DNA of 24,088 nt from Planctomycetota bacterium (lineage in GTDB: Bacteria > Planctomycetota > Planctomycetia > Pirellulales > Pirellulaceae). The translations under genes and the position numbers were made by a program. Position 1 is the stretch's first letter; the number at the start of each line of letters is the position of its first letter. Shown here piece after piece: positions 1-7,127 of this stretch. The notes under the pieces were generated by a model that made no database searches, was not told where the DNA came from, and saw only the letters and a list, made by a program, of their open reading frames with translations. Where the stretch lies: positions 1 through 24,088 of the forward strand of contig JAPLNJ010000623.1 of NCBI GenBank assembly GCA_026692885.1, in the 5' to 3' direction.

Positions 1-336
1 TTCCCACGCAGAGCGTGGGAACGAGGGACTTCCGACGCTCTCGTTCCCACGCTCTGCGTGGGAATGCCCGCCCCGACGCTCTGCGTCAAATCGGCAGCGT
101 ATCGCGTGCGACGCGGAGCGTCCAAGACTTGCGTTCCCACGCAGAGCGTGGGAACGAGGGACTTCCGACGCTCTCGTTCCCACGCTCTGCGTGGGAACGC
201 CCGCCCCGACGCTCTGCGTCAAATCGGCAGCGTATCACGTGCGACGCAGAGCGTCCAAGACTTGCGTTCCCTCGCAGAGCGTGGGAACGAGGGACCCGAC
301 GCTCTGCGCCCTATCCGCTTCGACCTCCGCCCCGCT
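1..336. repeat. SAWER-type palindromic repeat array, 133-bp tandem units
   Basis: A unit of 133 bp occurs twice in tandem (starts at 1 and 134) and begins a third, degenerate copy at 267. Each unit holds the palindrome TTCCCACGC-AGA-GCGTGGGAA, a second inverted copy of it, and a shorter palindromic pair built on GACGCTCTGCGTC / GACGCGGAGCGTC. Chance translation gives strings such as FPRSAWER and SHALRGNA, so open frames across it are not genes. The array abuts the 3' end of the RAYT transposase gene, the arrangement expected of REP elements and their transposase. The window starts inside the array, so its left limit is unknown. Confidence 0.9.
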
Positions 337-870
337 TCACCAATCCGTATTCACGGGAAATAGTCCAGGCTGCCCGGCATAGTTGCGAGCGCTGGAGTAC
401 CGCCAATGCACGTCGAGGTCGACATACCCGCGTTCAACGGGATTGCGGTGAATGTACTCCAGTTTCTGCCGCATGATGTCCTCGTGTTGGATTTGCTCCG
501 GATGGCTTCCTTCCTGCCAGAGCTGGTGCTCGCGATCGCTCTTGTGACGTTCCTTGTGCCACGTCAGTTGCTCCAGCAGCATCCGGACTTTTCGTTCCTT
601 GAGGTCGTCGATAATCCGCCGAGCGGTATACGACTTGAAGTCGCCAATCTCTTTGGATAGTTCCGACGCTTTCGCGATCAGGTGGAGGTGGTTTTCGAGA
701 ATCACATAGCCGAAGATCTCCAGGCGTCCGTGATCGCGGAGAAAGTGCCAGGAGTCGAAAATGATCTGAACCATCTCTGGTCGCGTGAAGACCGGCAGCC
801 AGCCGACAATGGTGCAAGTGAGGAAGTACGGATAACCGTTCTCGAAGATCTTGTAGCGACTGCGGGTCAT
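337..870 (-). CDS. REP-associated tyrosine transposase (RAYT, Y1/IS200-like)
   Basis: The 177-residue protein belongs to the Y1 HUH transposase family that processes single-stranded REP hairpins. Visible hallmarks are the metal-binding HLH at residues 61-63 (in LENHLHLIAKA), the likely catalytic tyrosine Y81 in FKSYTARR, and the conserved RAYT tail WQEGSHP (118-124) and YIHRNPVERGYV (139-150). Length is normal for RAYTs. An open frame extends upstream to 1167, but that part only translates palindromic repeat. The ATG at 870 is preceded by a clear GGGAGGAG ribosome-binding site and starts where family similarity begins. SAWER palindromes lie on both sides (1-336 and 904-1370), so these repeats are the obvious substrate candidates. 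Known: RAYTs are usually single-copy and are thought to move REPs in trans. Inferred: this copy is active, since no key residue is missing. Confidence 0.9.
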   Translation of the reverse strand: MTRSRYKIFENGYPYFLTCTIVGWLPVFTRPEMVQIIFDSWHFLRDHGRLEIFGYVILENHLHLIAKASELSKEIGDFKSYTARRIIDDLKERKVRMLLEQLTWHKERHKSDREHQLWQEGSHPEQIQHEDIMRQKLEYIHRNPVERGYVDLDVHWRYSSARNYAGQPGLFPVNTDW

Positions 871-903
871 GGAGACTCCTCCCAAGTGATGTGGCACATA
901 CTT

Positions 904-1370
904 TCTCGTTCCCACACTCCGCGTGGGAACGCCTGCCCTGACGCTCTGCGTCGAATTGTAAGGCATCGGCAGTCTAACACCTGCGACGCGGAGCGTCCGA
1001 AACTTGCGTTCCCACGCAGAGCGTGGGAACGAGGGACTTCCGACGCTCTCGTTCCGACGCTCTCGTTCCCACGCTCTCGTTCCCACGCTCTCGTTCCGAC
1101 GCTCTCGTTCCGACGCTCTCGTTCCGACGCTCTGCGTGGGAGCGCCCGCCCCGACGCTCTGGGTCAAACCGGCGGTCTAGCACCTGCGACGCGGAGCGTC
1201 CAAACTCGCGTTCCCACGCAGAGCGTGGGAACGAGGGACTTCCGACACTCTCGTTCCCACGCTCTGCGTGGGAATGCCCGCCCCGACGCTTTGCGTCAAA
1301 TCGGCAGCGTATCGCGTGCGACGCGGAGCGTCCAAGACTTGCGTTCCCACGCGGAGCGTGGGAACGAGAG
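904..1370. repeat. SAWER-type palindromic repeat array, upstream side of the RAYT gene
   Basis: About 470 bp of the same palindromes as at 1-336: TTCCCACGC/GCGTGGGAA stems at roughly 910-932, 1011-1031, 1210-1232, 1252-1272 and 1343-1364, interleaved with GACGCTCTGCGTC / GACGCGGAGCGTC stems. The segment 1210-1340 is almost the same as the unit at 1-133. It also holds a 14-bp tandem expansion, listed separately. With the array at 1-336 it brackets the transposase gene. It carries no coding potential of its own. Confidence 0.9.
1041..1134. repeat. 14-bp tandem repeat inside the SAWER array
   Basis: Six 14-bp units of the form C(G/C)ACGCTCTCGTTC run head to tail from 1041 to 1124. A partial seventh then returns to the normal palindrome arm. 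Units differ only at the second base (G or C). The unit is one arm of the SAWER palindrome plus its spacer, so it looks like slippage on one arm. In the minus frame it encodes low-complexity ERERRNESVGTRA-like residues, which explains the false extension of the RAYT reading frame. Confidence 0.85.
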
Positions 1371-1674
1371 CCCTCTCGAGCCCGGCTGGACCGGTTGTGC
1401 AGACTGGGCTGATGACGTTTCAGGTGGATTCTCCGTGTTGTAGTGCGAATACGTTTCCCCCCGAAGTTTTCCGAACGTACGGAGGATCGGACGTATCGTG
1501 GAAATGCCCCTTACTCCGATGGTGCCAGCTGGCCGCCAATTCCTGAAAGTTCCTGAATCCGCAACCGATGTCACTTAGCACACGTCGTTTCACAAATGAC
1601 TTTGATTGCCTCGTGCGCTCCTCCGTGAGCACACTCGGCGTCAGAACAACGGATTGGATCGGAAGGAGCTTACC
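1371..1674. other. Intergenic region upstream of the BBP7 gene
   Basis: About 300 bp with no supported gene. A minus-strand open frame (1296-1574) runs into the SAWER repeat and has no family features. The region should contain the promoter of the downstream outer-membrane protein gene, but I see no convincing -35/-10 pair. The only clear signal is the ribosome-binding site GGAAGGAG at 1661-1668. Confidence 0.5.
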
Positions 1675-2883
1675 ATGAGGGCGCGATTCGTACCTAGGTC
1701 TTTCCTGTTGGCCGCGGTCTTACTGACCGGCCCTGCCGTCCACGCGGCGCCGGTGCAGGATGGTCTCACGCGAGCCGAAGATACGAGCGTGGCTGCCGTA
1801 GCTGCCGGTTTCGCCTTGGATGCCGATGTTGAACCACCCGCCGTACCGTTCGACAGCGTCACCGCGGGACTGGATGCTGGTGTCATGGGCGACTTCGCGT
1901 GCACGTCCGACTGCGGTGGCTGCGGCCACTGCGACCGGTGCTTACCCACCAGCCGGATCTCGCACGGCCCGCTGTACCTGCCGTGGCTGAATCGGTTCCT
2001 GGGCTTCGACGCCGATTGGGACCCGGCCTCGCGAAACTGGACCGTCAGCGCGGGAGCGATGATGCTGACAGGTCCCCAACTCGGTAACCACGTGCTCGCA
2101 CAGGAACCCCTCGGAACGGAGTTCCTTAACGCGGCGGACAACGATCTCGGCTTCGCGAGCGGTCCGGTCGTGTCGTTCCTGTGGTACGGCACGTACTGTG
2201 ACGTGGAGGCGCGCTACTTCGCCATCGACCGCTGGGCTGACCAGAACCCGCCGAAAGAGTATCCTGCAGAAGACAGTTTTTCGACCATAACCTACGCTAG
2301 CGCCTTGCGCAGCTTTGAGCTCAACCTGCGCCGCAATCACACCGAGTGGCTGACTTGGCTGACCGGTTTCCGCACGGTCCAGGTCGACGACGCGGTTTAT
2401 TTCTTAGAGGAATATGGAGGACAAACGGCAAGGCAATACACCACCACGACGCGTAACCGGCTCTACGGCTGGCAACTCGGCGTGGATGCAATCCTCTGGG
2501 AATACAATCGACTGCGTGTGGAAGGCGTGGCTAAAGGTGGCGTGTACGGCAACGACCGCAATCTGACCGGTTCCGGCAAAGAGGGTGTGTCTTCGACAAC
2601 CGTGAGCTATTCGGTGACACAGTTGGGCTTCCTGGGAGAACTCGGCCTGACCGCCGCTTACCGCCTCAATCCCTGCTGGACGTTGCGAGGCGGTTACCAG
2701 TTATTCTGGGTGGATGGTATTGCGACTGCGGCTGGGCAAGCCTCTAATGTCAATATTAAGTTACACTCAACTAATCCTTACACAGATAACCTCCCGACCG
2801 GCCTCCAAGGCAGCACAACCAACTTCTACCACGGTGCGATGGTCGCCTTGGAATACACCTGGTGCTGCCGCCGCGGGAGCTAG
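1675..2883 (+). CDS. BBP7-family outer-membrane beta-barrel protein
   Basis: A 402-residue exported protein. The ATG at 1675 is chosen over the upstream in-frame start because GGAAGGAG sits 6 bp before it and the translation then opens with a Sec signal peptide (MRARFVPRSFLLAAVLLTG, cleavage near AVHA-AP). A cysteine-rich segment, CGGCGHCDRC, follows at about residues 77-86. The rest is typical of the planctomycete BBP7 family: a WTVSAGAMMLTG strand, aromatic-rich alternating strands, and a closing strand ending ALEYTWCC. Family knowledge: predicted porin-like barrels of the planctomycete outer membrane, often in many paralogues, with unproven substrates. It stands alone, followed within 30 bp by a palindromic repeat. 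Its end has two cysteines next to a short basic tail. Confidence 0.85.
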   Translation: MRARFVPRSFLLAAVLLTGPAVHAAPVQDGLTRAEDTSVAAVAAGFALDADVEPPAVPFDSVTAGLDAGVMGDFACTSDCGGCGHCDRCLPTSRISHGPLYLPWLNRFLGFDADWDPASRNWTVSAGAMMLTGPQLGNHVLAQEPLGTEFLNAADNDLGFASGPVVSFLWYGTYCDVEARYFAIDRWADQNPPKEYPAEDSFSTITYASALRSFELNLRRNHTEWLTWLTGFRTVQVDDAVYFLEEYGGQTARQYTTTTRNRLYGWQLGVDAILWEYNRLRVEGVAKGGVYGNDRNLTGSGKEGVSSTTVSYSVTQLGFLGELGLTAAYRLNPCWTLRGGYQLFWVDGIATAAGQASNVNIKLHSTNPYTDNLPTGLQGSTTNFYHGAMVALEYTWCCRRGS

Positions 2884-3004
2884 TTCCGCCAAGGCCAGTT
2901 GATGCCTCTCGTTCCCACGCTCTGCGTGGGAACGCCCGTCTCGGACGCTCTGCGTCCTTGGCCCGACGACGCGGAGCGTCTAAGCACTTGCATTCCCACG
3001 CGGA

Positions 3005-3144
3005 GAGGCTGTGAAAAGATCGTAGGGTGGGCCAAGTACTCGCGGCCCACCATCGAAAGCCAGGCCCGTTTCGTAGAATTGGTGGGCCGCGAGTACTTGG
3101 CCCACCCTACCGGGAATCGTGTTCGCACATTTTTTCACAGCCTC
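3005..3144. mobile_element. Palindromic insertion (GAGGCTGTGAAAA ends) in the SAWER loop
   Basis: A 140-bp insertion with 13-bp perfect terminal inverted repeats: GAGGCTGTGAAAA at 3005-3017 and its complement at 3132-3144. It is flanked by GGA at 3002-3004 and 3145-3147, consistent with a 3-bp target duplication at the exact centre of the SAWER palindrome. It encodes no protein, so it would have to be mobilised in trans. Its own interior is occupied by another, unrelated hairpin. Confidence 0.75.
3022..3110. repeat. Inner 31-bp perfect hairpin (GTAGGGTGGGCC family)
   Basis: Arms at 3022-3052 and 3080-3110 are perfect 31-bp inverted complements beginning GTAGGGTGGGCC, separated by 27 bp. This is the third palindrome layer at the site. 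GTAGGGTGGGCC-type hairpins are widespread intergenic repeats in environmental bacteria. Here the hairpin lies within the arms of the GAGGCTGTGAAAA element. Confidence 0.9.
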
Positions 3145-3221
3145 GGAGCGTGGGAACGAGAGAGGCGCGAAGATGTTCACCGCCGTGGGGCTGACGCCAA
3201 CTGCTCGCCCTCGGAGAGGCA

Positions 3222-6200
3222 CTACTTCCCGGGCGAGACCTGGCCCTTGGCGGCTTCGACGAGGTCGGCGGCAGACAGCGCCTTGCGATAGATCCGCACG
3301 TCGCTCAGCAGGCCGTGGAAGTAGCGGCTGCTGTGATACCCCTGCCCCAGTTTGAAGTTCTGCGTCGGGTTGGGAGCGAGCGGCCCTTGGGCCGGGCCGC
3401 GGCTTTGCTCCACGCCGTTGACGTACAGCACGGCCTGCTGACCGTCGCAAACGACCGCCACGTGCTGCCATTGGTCCGCCTGCAACTGGGCGGAGCCTGT
3501 GCCCTGCCATCGCTGGCCGTCGCCATAACCGAAACCAAAGGCGTTCGTTTTGGTTCCGTCCTGTTGCAGATTGATCCCCACATAGGGCTCGCCGTGATTG
3601 CCCAGGATGTCCGCATGCGCGACCTGGGTGGCCGCGGGATTGACCCAGACCGTGATCGACAAGGGCAACGCCAAGTTGGGGAGGCAGGTGCCCGTGTCGA
3701 CGCAATCATCCACCCCGTCAAAGCTCAGGGCCAGGCCTCGGTCGCTTTTGGTCCAGGTGGGACCTGACTGAGCGCCCGTCAGCGTGCCATGCTGCCCATT
3801 GCCGGAGGAGTCCGCGGCCGCGTCGCCCTGGCCCTCGTCCAATCTCCACCAGGCAACCAGGCCGCTGTACTGGAACGCCTGGCGGGAATTTCGAGCAAGG
3901 GTGTGCGGCGTCCGCGCGCGATCCTGGATGTTGTTTACCGTCAGCCCATAGGTCACACCCTCCGCCAGAACCGAAGTCTTGAGCGTCACCGTCGCGAGGT
4001 CTGGACCGAGCACCGCGGAGTGGACTTGTGCATCTCGATCCAGCGCGTAGTTCGAGATCGTTTCCGCAGTGGACCGGGCGATCGGTTTGCTGAAGACGAC
4101 GGCGACCTGCTCCGGCTCTCCCGCGGCGACTGCGACAAGTTCGGGAACGGTCGTGTCCACCGGGATCACCGTGACGGTAACGCCGGCCGTATCCGTTCTG
4201 CCCTGCGGATCCTTGACCGTCAACTTCGCCGCATAGGTCCCGGGCGTCTGGTAGGCATGCTCCGCTACCGGGCCGCTCGCAGTGGCCCCGTCGCCGAAGT
4301 CCCAGCCGTAACTCGCGATCTCGCCTTGGGGCGAGTAAGTCTCCTGGCCGGAGAAGGCGATCTGCTGCAGGACCTCGCACTTGTCCAGCGATGCCGAACT
4401 GACAGCCGCCAAAGCCTGGATGCGCCGATAGGTGATCAAGGCGGCCTGCGGGCGGCGCGGAAGTCTTACCTGTAGTCCTCGTTCCAGCAGTTCTCGGCCC
4501 GTGGCTCGAGTGCTGCCCTCCAGGTCCGTGTTCTGCATTTCATACACGGCTGCGGCGTCCAAACCACGCAGCTTCAAAGCCAGTGACGCCTCGGCACTAC
4601 GCGGCCGACGGAAGACCTCGACAACGCCCTCTCCCGTCTCAGGTTGATGGAACTGCCAAGCCAGCCAAGCGTCTTCCGACAGACTGTACGGCGTCAACGG
4701 GTAGTAATCGGCGTAGTAGTAACGTGTGGCCAGCCGGACTTCGTCGGTGAGTTTCCGGAGCAGGTCGTAGTCCAAGTCTTTGCGTCGCAGGTCGTAGCCC
4801 AGGACCACACCCAGCGCATGGCCGCTACGGAACCCGTAGGCGTCCACGTTGTCGACCGGCACCGTGTTCGAGCCGAAGTACGGGATCCATTGAAACAGGC
4901 TGTGGTGGAAGGCCTGCTTGGCAGCCAGGTGGGAGTAGTTGTAATCCGTCGGATGCAATGGCACAGCCCGGCGCAGCGTCTCCAGGTCGTTTCGTCGGCC
5001 GCCGGAGGCACAACTGTCGATGATCAGATTGGGGTGCCGCTGCCGCAACGCATCCCAGTATGCCAGATAGCCCTGCACGTGCAGGTTCTCGGTCAGCCCT
5101 TGCCGGTCGGGCGCATCGTTGCGCCGCCAGAAATCCAGCGGGTCCATGTTGAAATCCTGGCGATAGAGATCGATGCCCTGCTCCCGCAGCACGCGGTCCA
5201 CGTGGTCCGTCAGCCACTGGCGGGCTACGGGATTGCCCAGGTTGAGCAGGGTCCCGCCGAGCAACCATTCCGGATGGTTCAGCGCCAGCCAGGTGCCGCC
5301 CGCCACGCGTTCCGGCTCGAACCAGACCAGGGTCTTGATGCCTTGGGGCCGGGCATGGTCGCTGATGGCCCGCAGGCCCTGGGGAAAGCGTTTCAGATCC
5401 GGCTCCCAAGTGCCGGTCTGCGGCCAGCCGTTGCACGGATACCAGCCGGCATCCATCCACCAGTGGTCGATCTTGACACGTTCTTCGACGTAGCGGTCGA
5501 TGAAGTACTTCTGGTTCTCCTCGCTGGCATCGCACATCTCGTTGAACTCCAGCGAGGTGTTACCCGGCATGATCGGCGGTGGCAACTTGCCCGCCTTGGT
5601 CCGCGGCAGGTTGTGGGCAATCATCCAACGCCGCCAGAGATTCTGGGTGCGCTGCGGATCCGTGCCTTCCCAGAACATCAGGGCGATCAACGGCGTGCGG
5701 ATTTCCTCGCCTGGCTGCAGCACCAGATGCGTCAGTTCCTGGCCGGCCGTAATCCGCAAGCCGCGCTCGGCATCTCGGGCAAACGTCGCGGCCCACTGGC
5801 CGGGCCAGCCCACGACCAAGGTCAGCCCGCCGCCGGGCAGGACCAGGTTATAGTAGGGAAAGACGCCGTTGGTGGGACGCCCACCGCCGGGCACAAACCG
5901 GTGGCTGGCCTGAGGAGCCAAGACCGTCTCGAGCGGCTGATACAGGTCCGGCGCGCAGGTGTCGCCCTTGTGATGACGCAGCAGGAATTCTCCCTCGGCC
6001 GCCCGTTCGAGGCGGGTGTCGAGGGCTTGGATGTGCTCCAGGAGGGGCGTGTTTTCGCTGCCCGTGTTCCGCAAGTACACCGTCCATTCGACGACCGGGA
6101 AGTCGGCATACTGCACCGCCACGCAACGCACTTCCAGGCCGGTTTTGGCGTCCGACCACGTGAACGTGTGCTGCGTGCGGTCCTGCGGGAGCTGGCGGCT

Positions 6201-6446
6201 GTCAGTCTTCCGGGGCCAGTTCGCCAAAAGACTGTCGGACGCTTGTCCACCCAAGACAAAGGTGAAGGGCAAGTCGCCGCGCCCCGACGCCGTGGCCGGT
6301 GCGGGCTCGATGTGGACTTCCAGCAGGTGCTTTTTCACCCACTGGTTCTGCTGCTGCATCTCCGTTGCGGTCGGGCCGACACCAAGCGTCCGGCCCGCGA
6401 ATGGGGTTGTCAGAATCAAGACCGCCAGAACCGTGATCACTCGCAT
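3222..6446 (-). CDS. Secreted GH36-type alpha-galactosidase with PKD and LamG-like domains
   Basis: A 1074-residue exported enzyme expected to release alpha-linked galactose from oligo- or polysaccharides. Order of parts: signal peptide (1-20, MRVITVLAVLILTTPFAG); N-terminal beta-sandwich (about 40-275); catalytic (beta/alpha)8 barrel (about 290-600) with WWMDAGWY (329-336) and WFEPERV (375-381); beta domain to about 675; PKD domain (about 685-760, YGWDFGDG at 713-720); a bacterial Ig/SbsA-like segment (about 765-858); and a C-terminal LamG/concanavalin-like module (862-1065, starting LVAWWRLDEG). By family position the nucleophile is D431 in YRQDFN and the acid/base is D487 in SGGRRND. The start has GGAGG 5 bp upstream. 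Substrate specificity within clan GH-D is not certain. The binding modules suggest attachment to polymer or cell surface. It is transcribed alone. Confidence 0.85.
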   Translation of the reverse strand: MRVITVLAVLILTTPFAGRTLGVGPTATEMQQQNQWVKKHLLEVHIEPAPATASGRGDLPFTFVLGGQASDSLLANWPRKTDSRQLPQDRTQHTFTWSDAKTGLEVRCVAVQYADFPVVEWTVYLRNTGSENTPLLEHIQALDTRLERAAEGEFLLRHHKGDTCAPDLYQPLETVLAPQASHRFVPGGGRPTNGVFPYYNLVLPGGGLTLVVGWPGQWAATFARDAERGLRITAGQELTHLVLQPGEEIRTPLIALMFWEGTDPQRTQNLWRRWMIAHNLPRTKAGKLPPPIMPGNTSLEFNEMCDASEENQKYFIDRYVEERVKIDHWWMDAGWYPCNGWPQTGTWEPDLKRFPQGLRAISDHARPQGIKTLVWFEPERVAGGTWLALNHPEWLLGGTLLNLGNPVARQWLTDHVDRVLREQGIDLYRQDFNMDPLDFWRRNDAPDRQGLTENLHVQGYLAYWDALRQRHPNLIIDSCASGGRRNDLETLRRAVPLHPTDYNYSHLAAKQAFHHSLFQWIPYFGSNTVPVDNVDAYGFRSGHALGVVLGYDLRRKDLDYDLLRKLTDEVRLATRYYYADYYPLTPYSLSEDAWLAWQFHQPETGEGVVEVFRRPRSAEASLALKLRGLDAAAVYEMQNTDLEGSTRATGRELLERGLQVRLPRRPQAALITYRRIQALAAVSSASLDKCEVLQQIAFSGQETYSPQGEIASYGWDFGDGATASGPVAEHAYQTPGTYAAKLTVKDPQGRTDTAGVTVTVIPVDTTVPELVAVAAGEPEQVAVVFSKPIARSTAETISNYALDRDAQVHSAVLGPDLATVTLKTSVLAEGVTYGLTVNNIQDRARTPHTLARNSRQAFQYSGLVAWWRLDEGQGDAAADSSGNGQHGTLTGAQSGPTWTKSDRGLALSFDGVDDCVDTGTCLPNLALPLSITVWVNPAATQVAHADILGNHGEPYVGINLQQDGTKTNAFGFGYGDGQRWQGTGSAQLQADQWQHVAVVCDGQQAVLYVNGVEQSRGPAQGPLAPNPTQNFKLGQGYHSSRYFHGLLSDVRIYRKALSAADLVEAAKGQVSPGK

Positions 6447-6584
6447 CGGAACCTCCTACTGAAGAGACGTTGTCGTCAGCGTCGAAAACGGCCTTCAGTC
6501 TAGGGTACGGACCGGGCCAGCAACATCGGGCTTTGCGGCTGGCATGTCCGGGCTGCAAGGCGTGTGTTGTGGGGCGGATGGCCC

Positions 6585-6749
6585 ACTGCTGTGCACATCT
6601 TTGCAGCCAGCCAAAGGCTGGAAATACAAGCACGACGCGCAAGCGAGTGAGTCCGGGGTGGACCGGCAAGCGAAATCCAGACTCACTCGCTTGCGCGTCG
6701 TGCTTGTAAGATACCGGCCTCCGGCCCGTTTGAAGATGTGCACAGCAGT
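6585..6749. mobile_element. Nested palindromic element with flanking 11-bp direct repeats
   Basis: Outer arms are 17-bp perfect inverted repeats (ACTGCTGTGCACATCTT at 6585-6601, complement at 6733-6749). The direct repeat GCGGATGGCCC lies immediately to the left (6574-6584) and 2 bp to the right (6752-6762), which resembles a target-site duplication. The interior carries a second, longer hairpin at 6625-6708. It has no coding capacity. Confidence 0.7.
6625..6708. repeat. Inner 29-bp perfect hairpin (HDAQASES type)
   Basis: Perfect 29-bp arms begin TACAAGCACGACGCGCAAGC at 6625 and return at 6680-6708, with a 26-bp loop. Chance translation gives KHDAQASES, a string familiar from misannotated planctomycete intergenic ORFs. 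It lies inside the arms of the 6585-6749 element. Confidence 0.9.
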
Positions 6750-6804
6750 ACGCGGATGGCCCGTCGCCGTCCATCGCATCGGCTCGTTCAACCGCGACCC
6801 AGAA

Positions 6805-6856
6805 GGGACTGCTGTCAAAGACGTTGTCATTCCGTTCAGGCTGAAACAGCAGTCCC
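6805..6856. repeat. Small hairpin GGGACTGCTGT / ACAGCAGTCCC
   Basis: An 11-bp perfect inverted repeat with arms at 6805-6815 and 6846-6856 and a 30-bp loop. The ACTGCTGT core of its arm also begins the outer arm of the neighbouring element at 6585, so the two may be related. No downstream T-tract makes it look like a terminator. Confidence 0.6.
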
Positions 6857-6917
6857 TGGCGGGGAGCGTGCGGACTGCGGCGCGCGCTCCGCCGGTGGAG
6901 CTGCTGAAGATGCTTGC

Positions 6918-6940
6918 GTTCCCATGCCGAGCGTGGGAAC
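6918..6940. repeat. Single SAWER palindrome
   Basis: A solitary, slightly degenerate copy of the SAWER palindrome: GTTCCCATGCC, then GAGCGTGGGAAC, with one mismatch in the left arm. This shows that the repeat also disperses as a monomer away from the RAYT array. Confidence 0.8.
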
Positions 6941-6963
6941 GAGAGATTCCCTTCGCGGTCCTT

Positions 6964-7087
6964 AGCGTCCGCGCAGAAATAACTTAGTCAATTTCAAAGT
7001 AGTAGGCACACTCCGTGTGCCGTAAAATGCGGACGGCACACGGAGTGTGCCTGCTACAATTTGTTCAACTTATTCCTGCGCGGACGC
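6964..7087. mobile_element. Hairpin shell with CCGCGCAGAAATAA arms, inner GGCACACTCCGTGTGCC hairpin
   Basis: Outer arms begin AGCGTCCGCGCAG at 6964-6985 and 7066-7087, with two mismatches in about 21 bp. Inside sits an imperfect 20-bp inverted repeat (7002-7021 with 7035-7054) whose arms are themselves palindromic (GGCACACTCCGTGTGCC). The same outer arm sequence recurs at 13083-13198 around a completely different inner hairpin. No coding capacity. It lies between the divergently facing alpha-galactosidase promoter side and the 3' end of the ThuA gene. Confidence 0.75.
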
Positions 7088-7127
7088 TTGACACGGCTGC
7101 CGGGTACTGGTGGCCACGTTCTGTCAG

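Larger units (their letters stand above)
2911..3158. repeat. SAWER repeat interrupted by nested palindromes
   Basis: A SAWER palindrome at 2911-2933 and a GACGCTCTGCGTC / GACGCGGAGCGTC stem precede a second SAWER palindrome. The second one is split: its left half ends at 3004 and its right half resumes at 3145/3148. Removing 3005-3147 restores an intact ATTCCCACGCGGAGCGTGGG palindrome. The region lies between the convergent BBP7 and alpha-galactosidase genes, where it could also act as a two-way terminator. Confidence 0.9.

Noticed and set aside
15..476. Open frames across the SAWER arrays (including 682-1443 and 1023-1412)
   Set aside because: They are translations of palindromic repeats, full of recurring SAWER/HALRGNA strings, without ribosome-binding sites or domains.
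1..1370. Possible CRISPR array
   Set aside because: Units are 133 bp tandem blocks with internal palindromes and no unique spacers of uniform length; no cas genes are present.
1296..1574. Minus-strand 92-residue frame before the BBP7 gene
   Set aside because: It runs into SAWER repeat and lacks a ribosome-binding site or recognisable fold.
4644..6503. 619-residue plus-strand open frame
   Set aside because: It is antisense to the alpha-galactosidase-like gene, which has clear domains and catalytic motifs; the long frame is a by-product of high GC.
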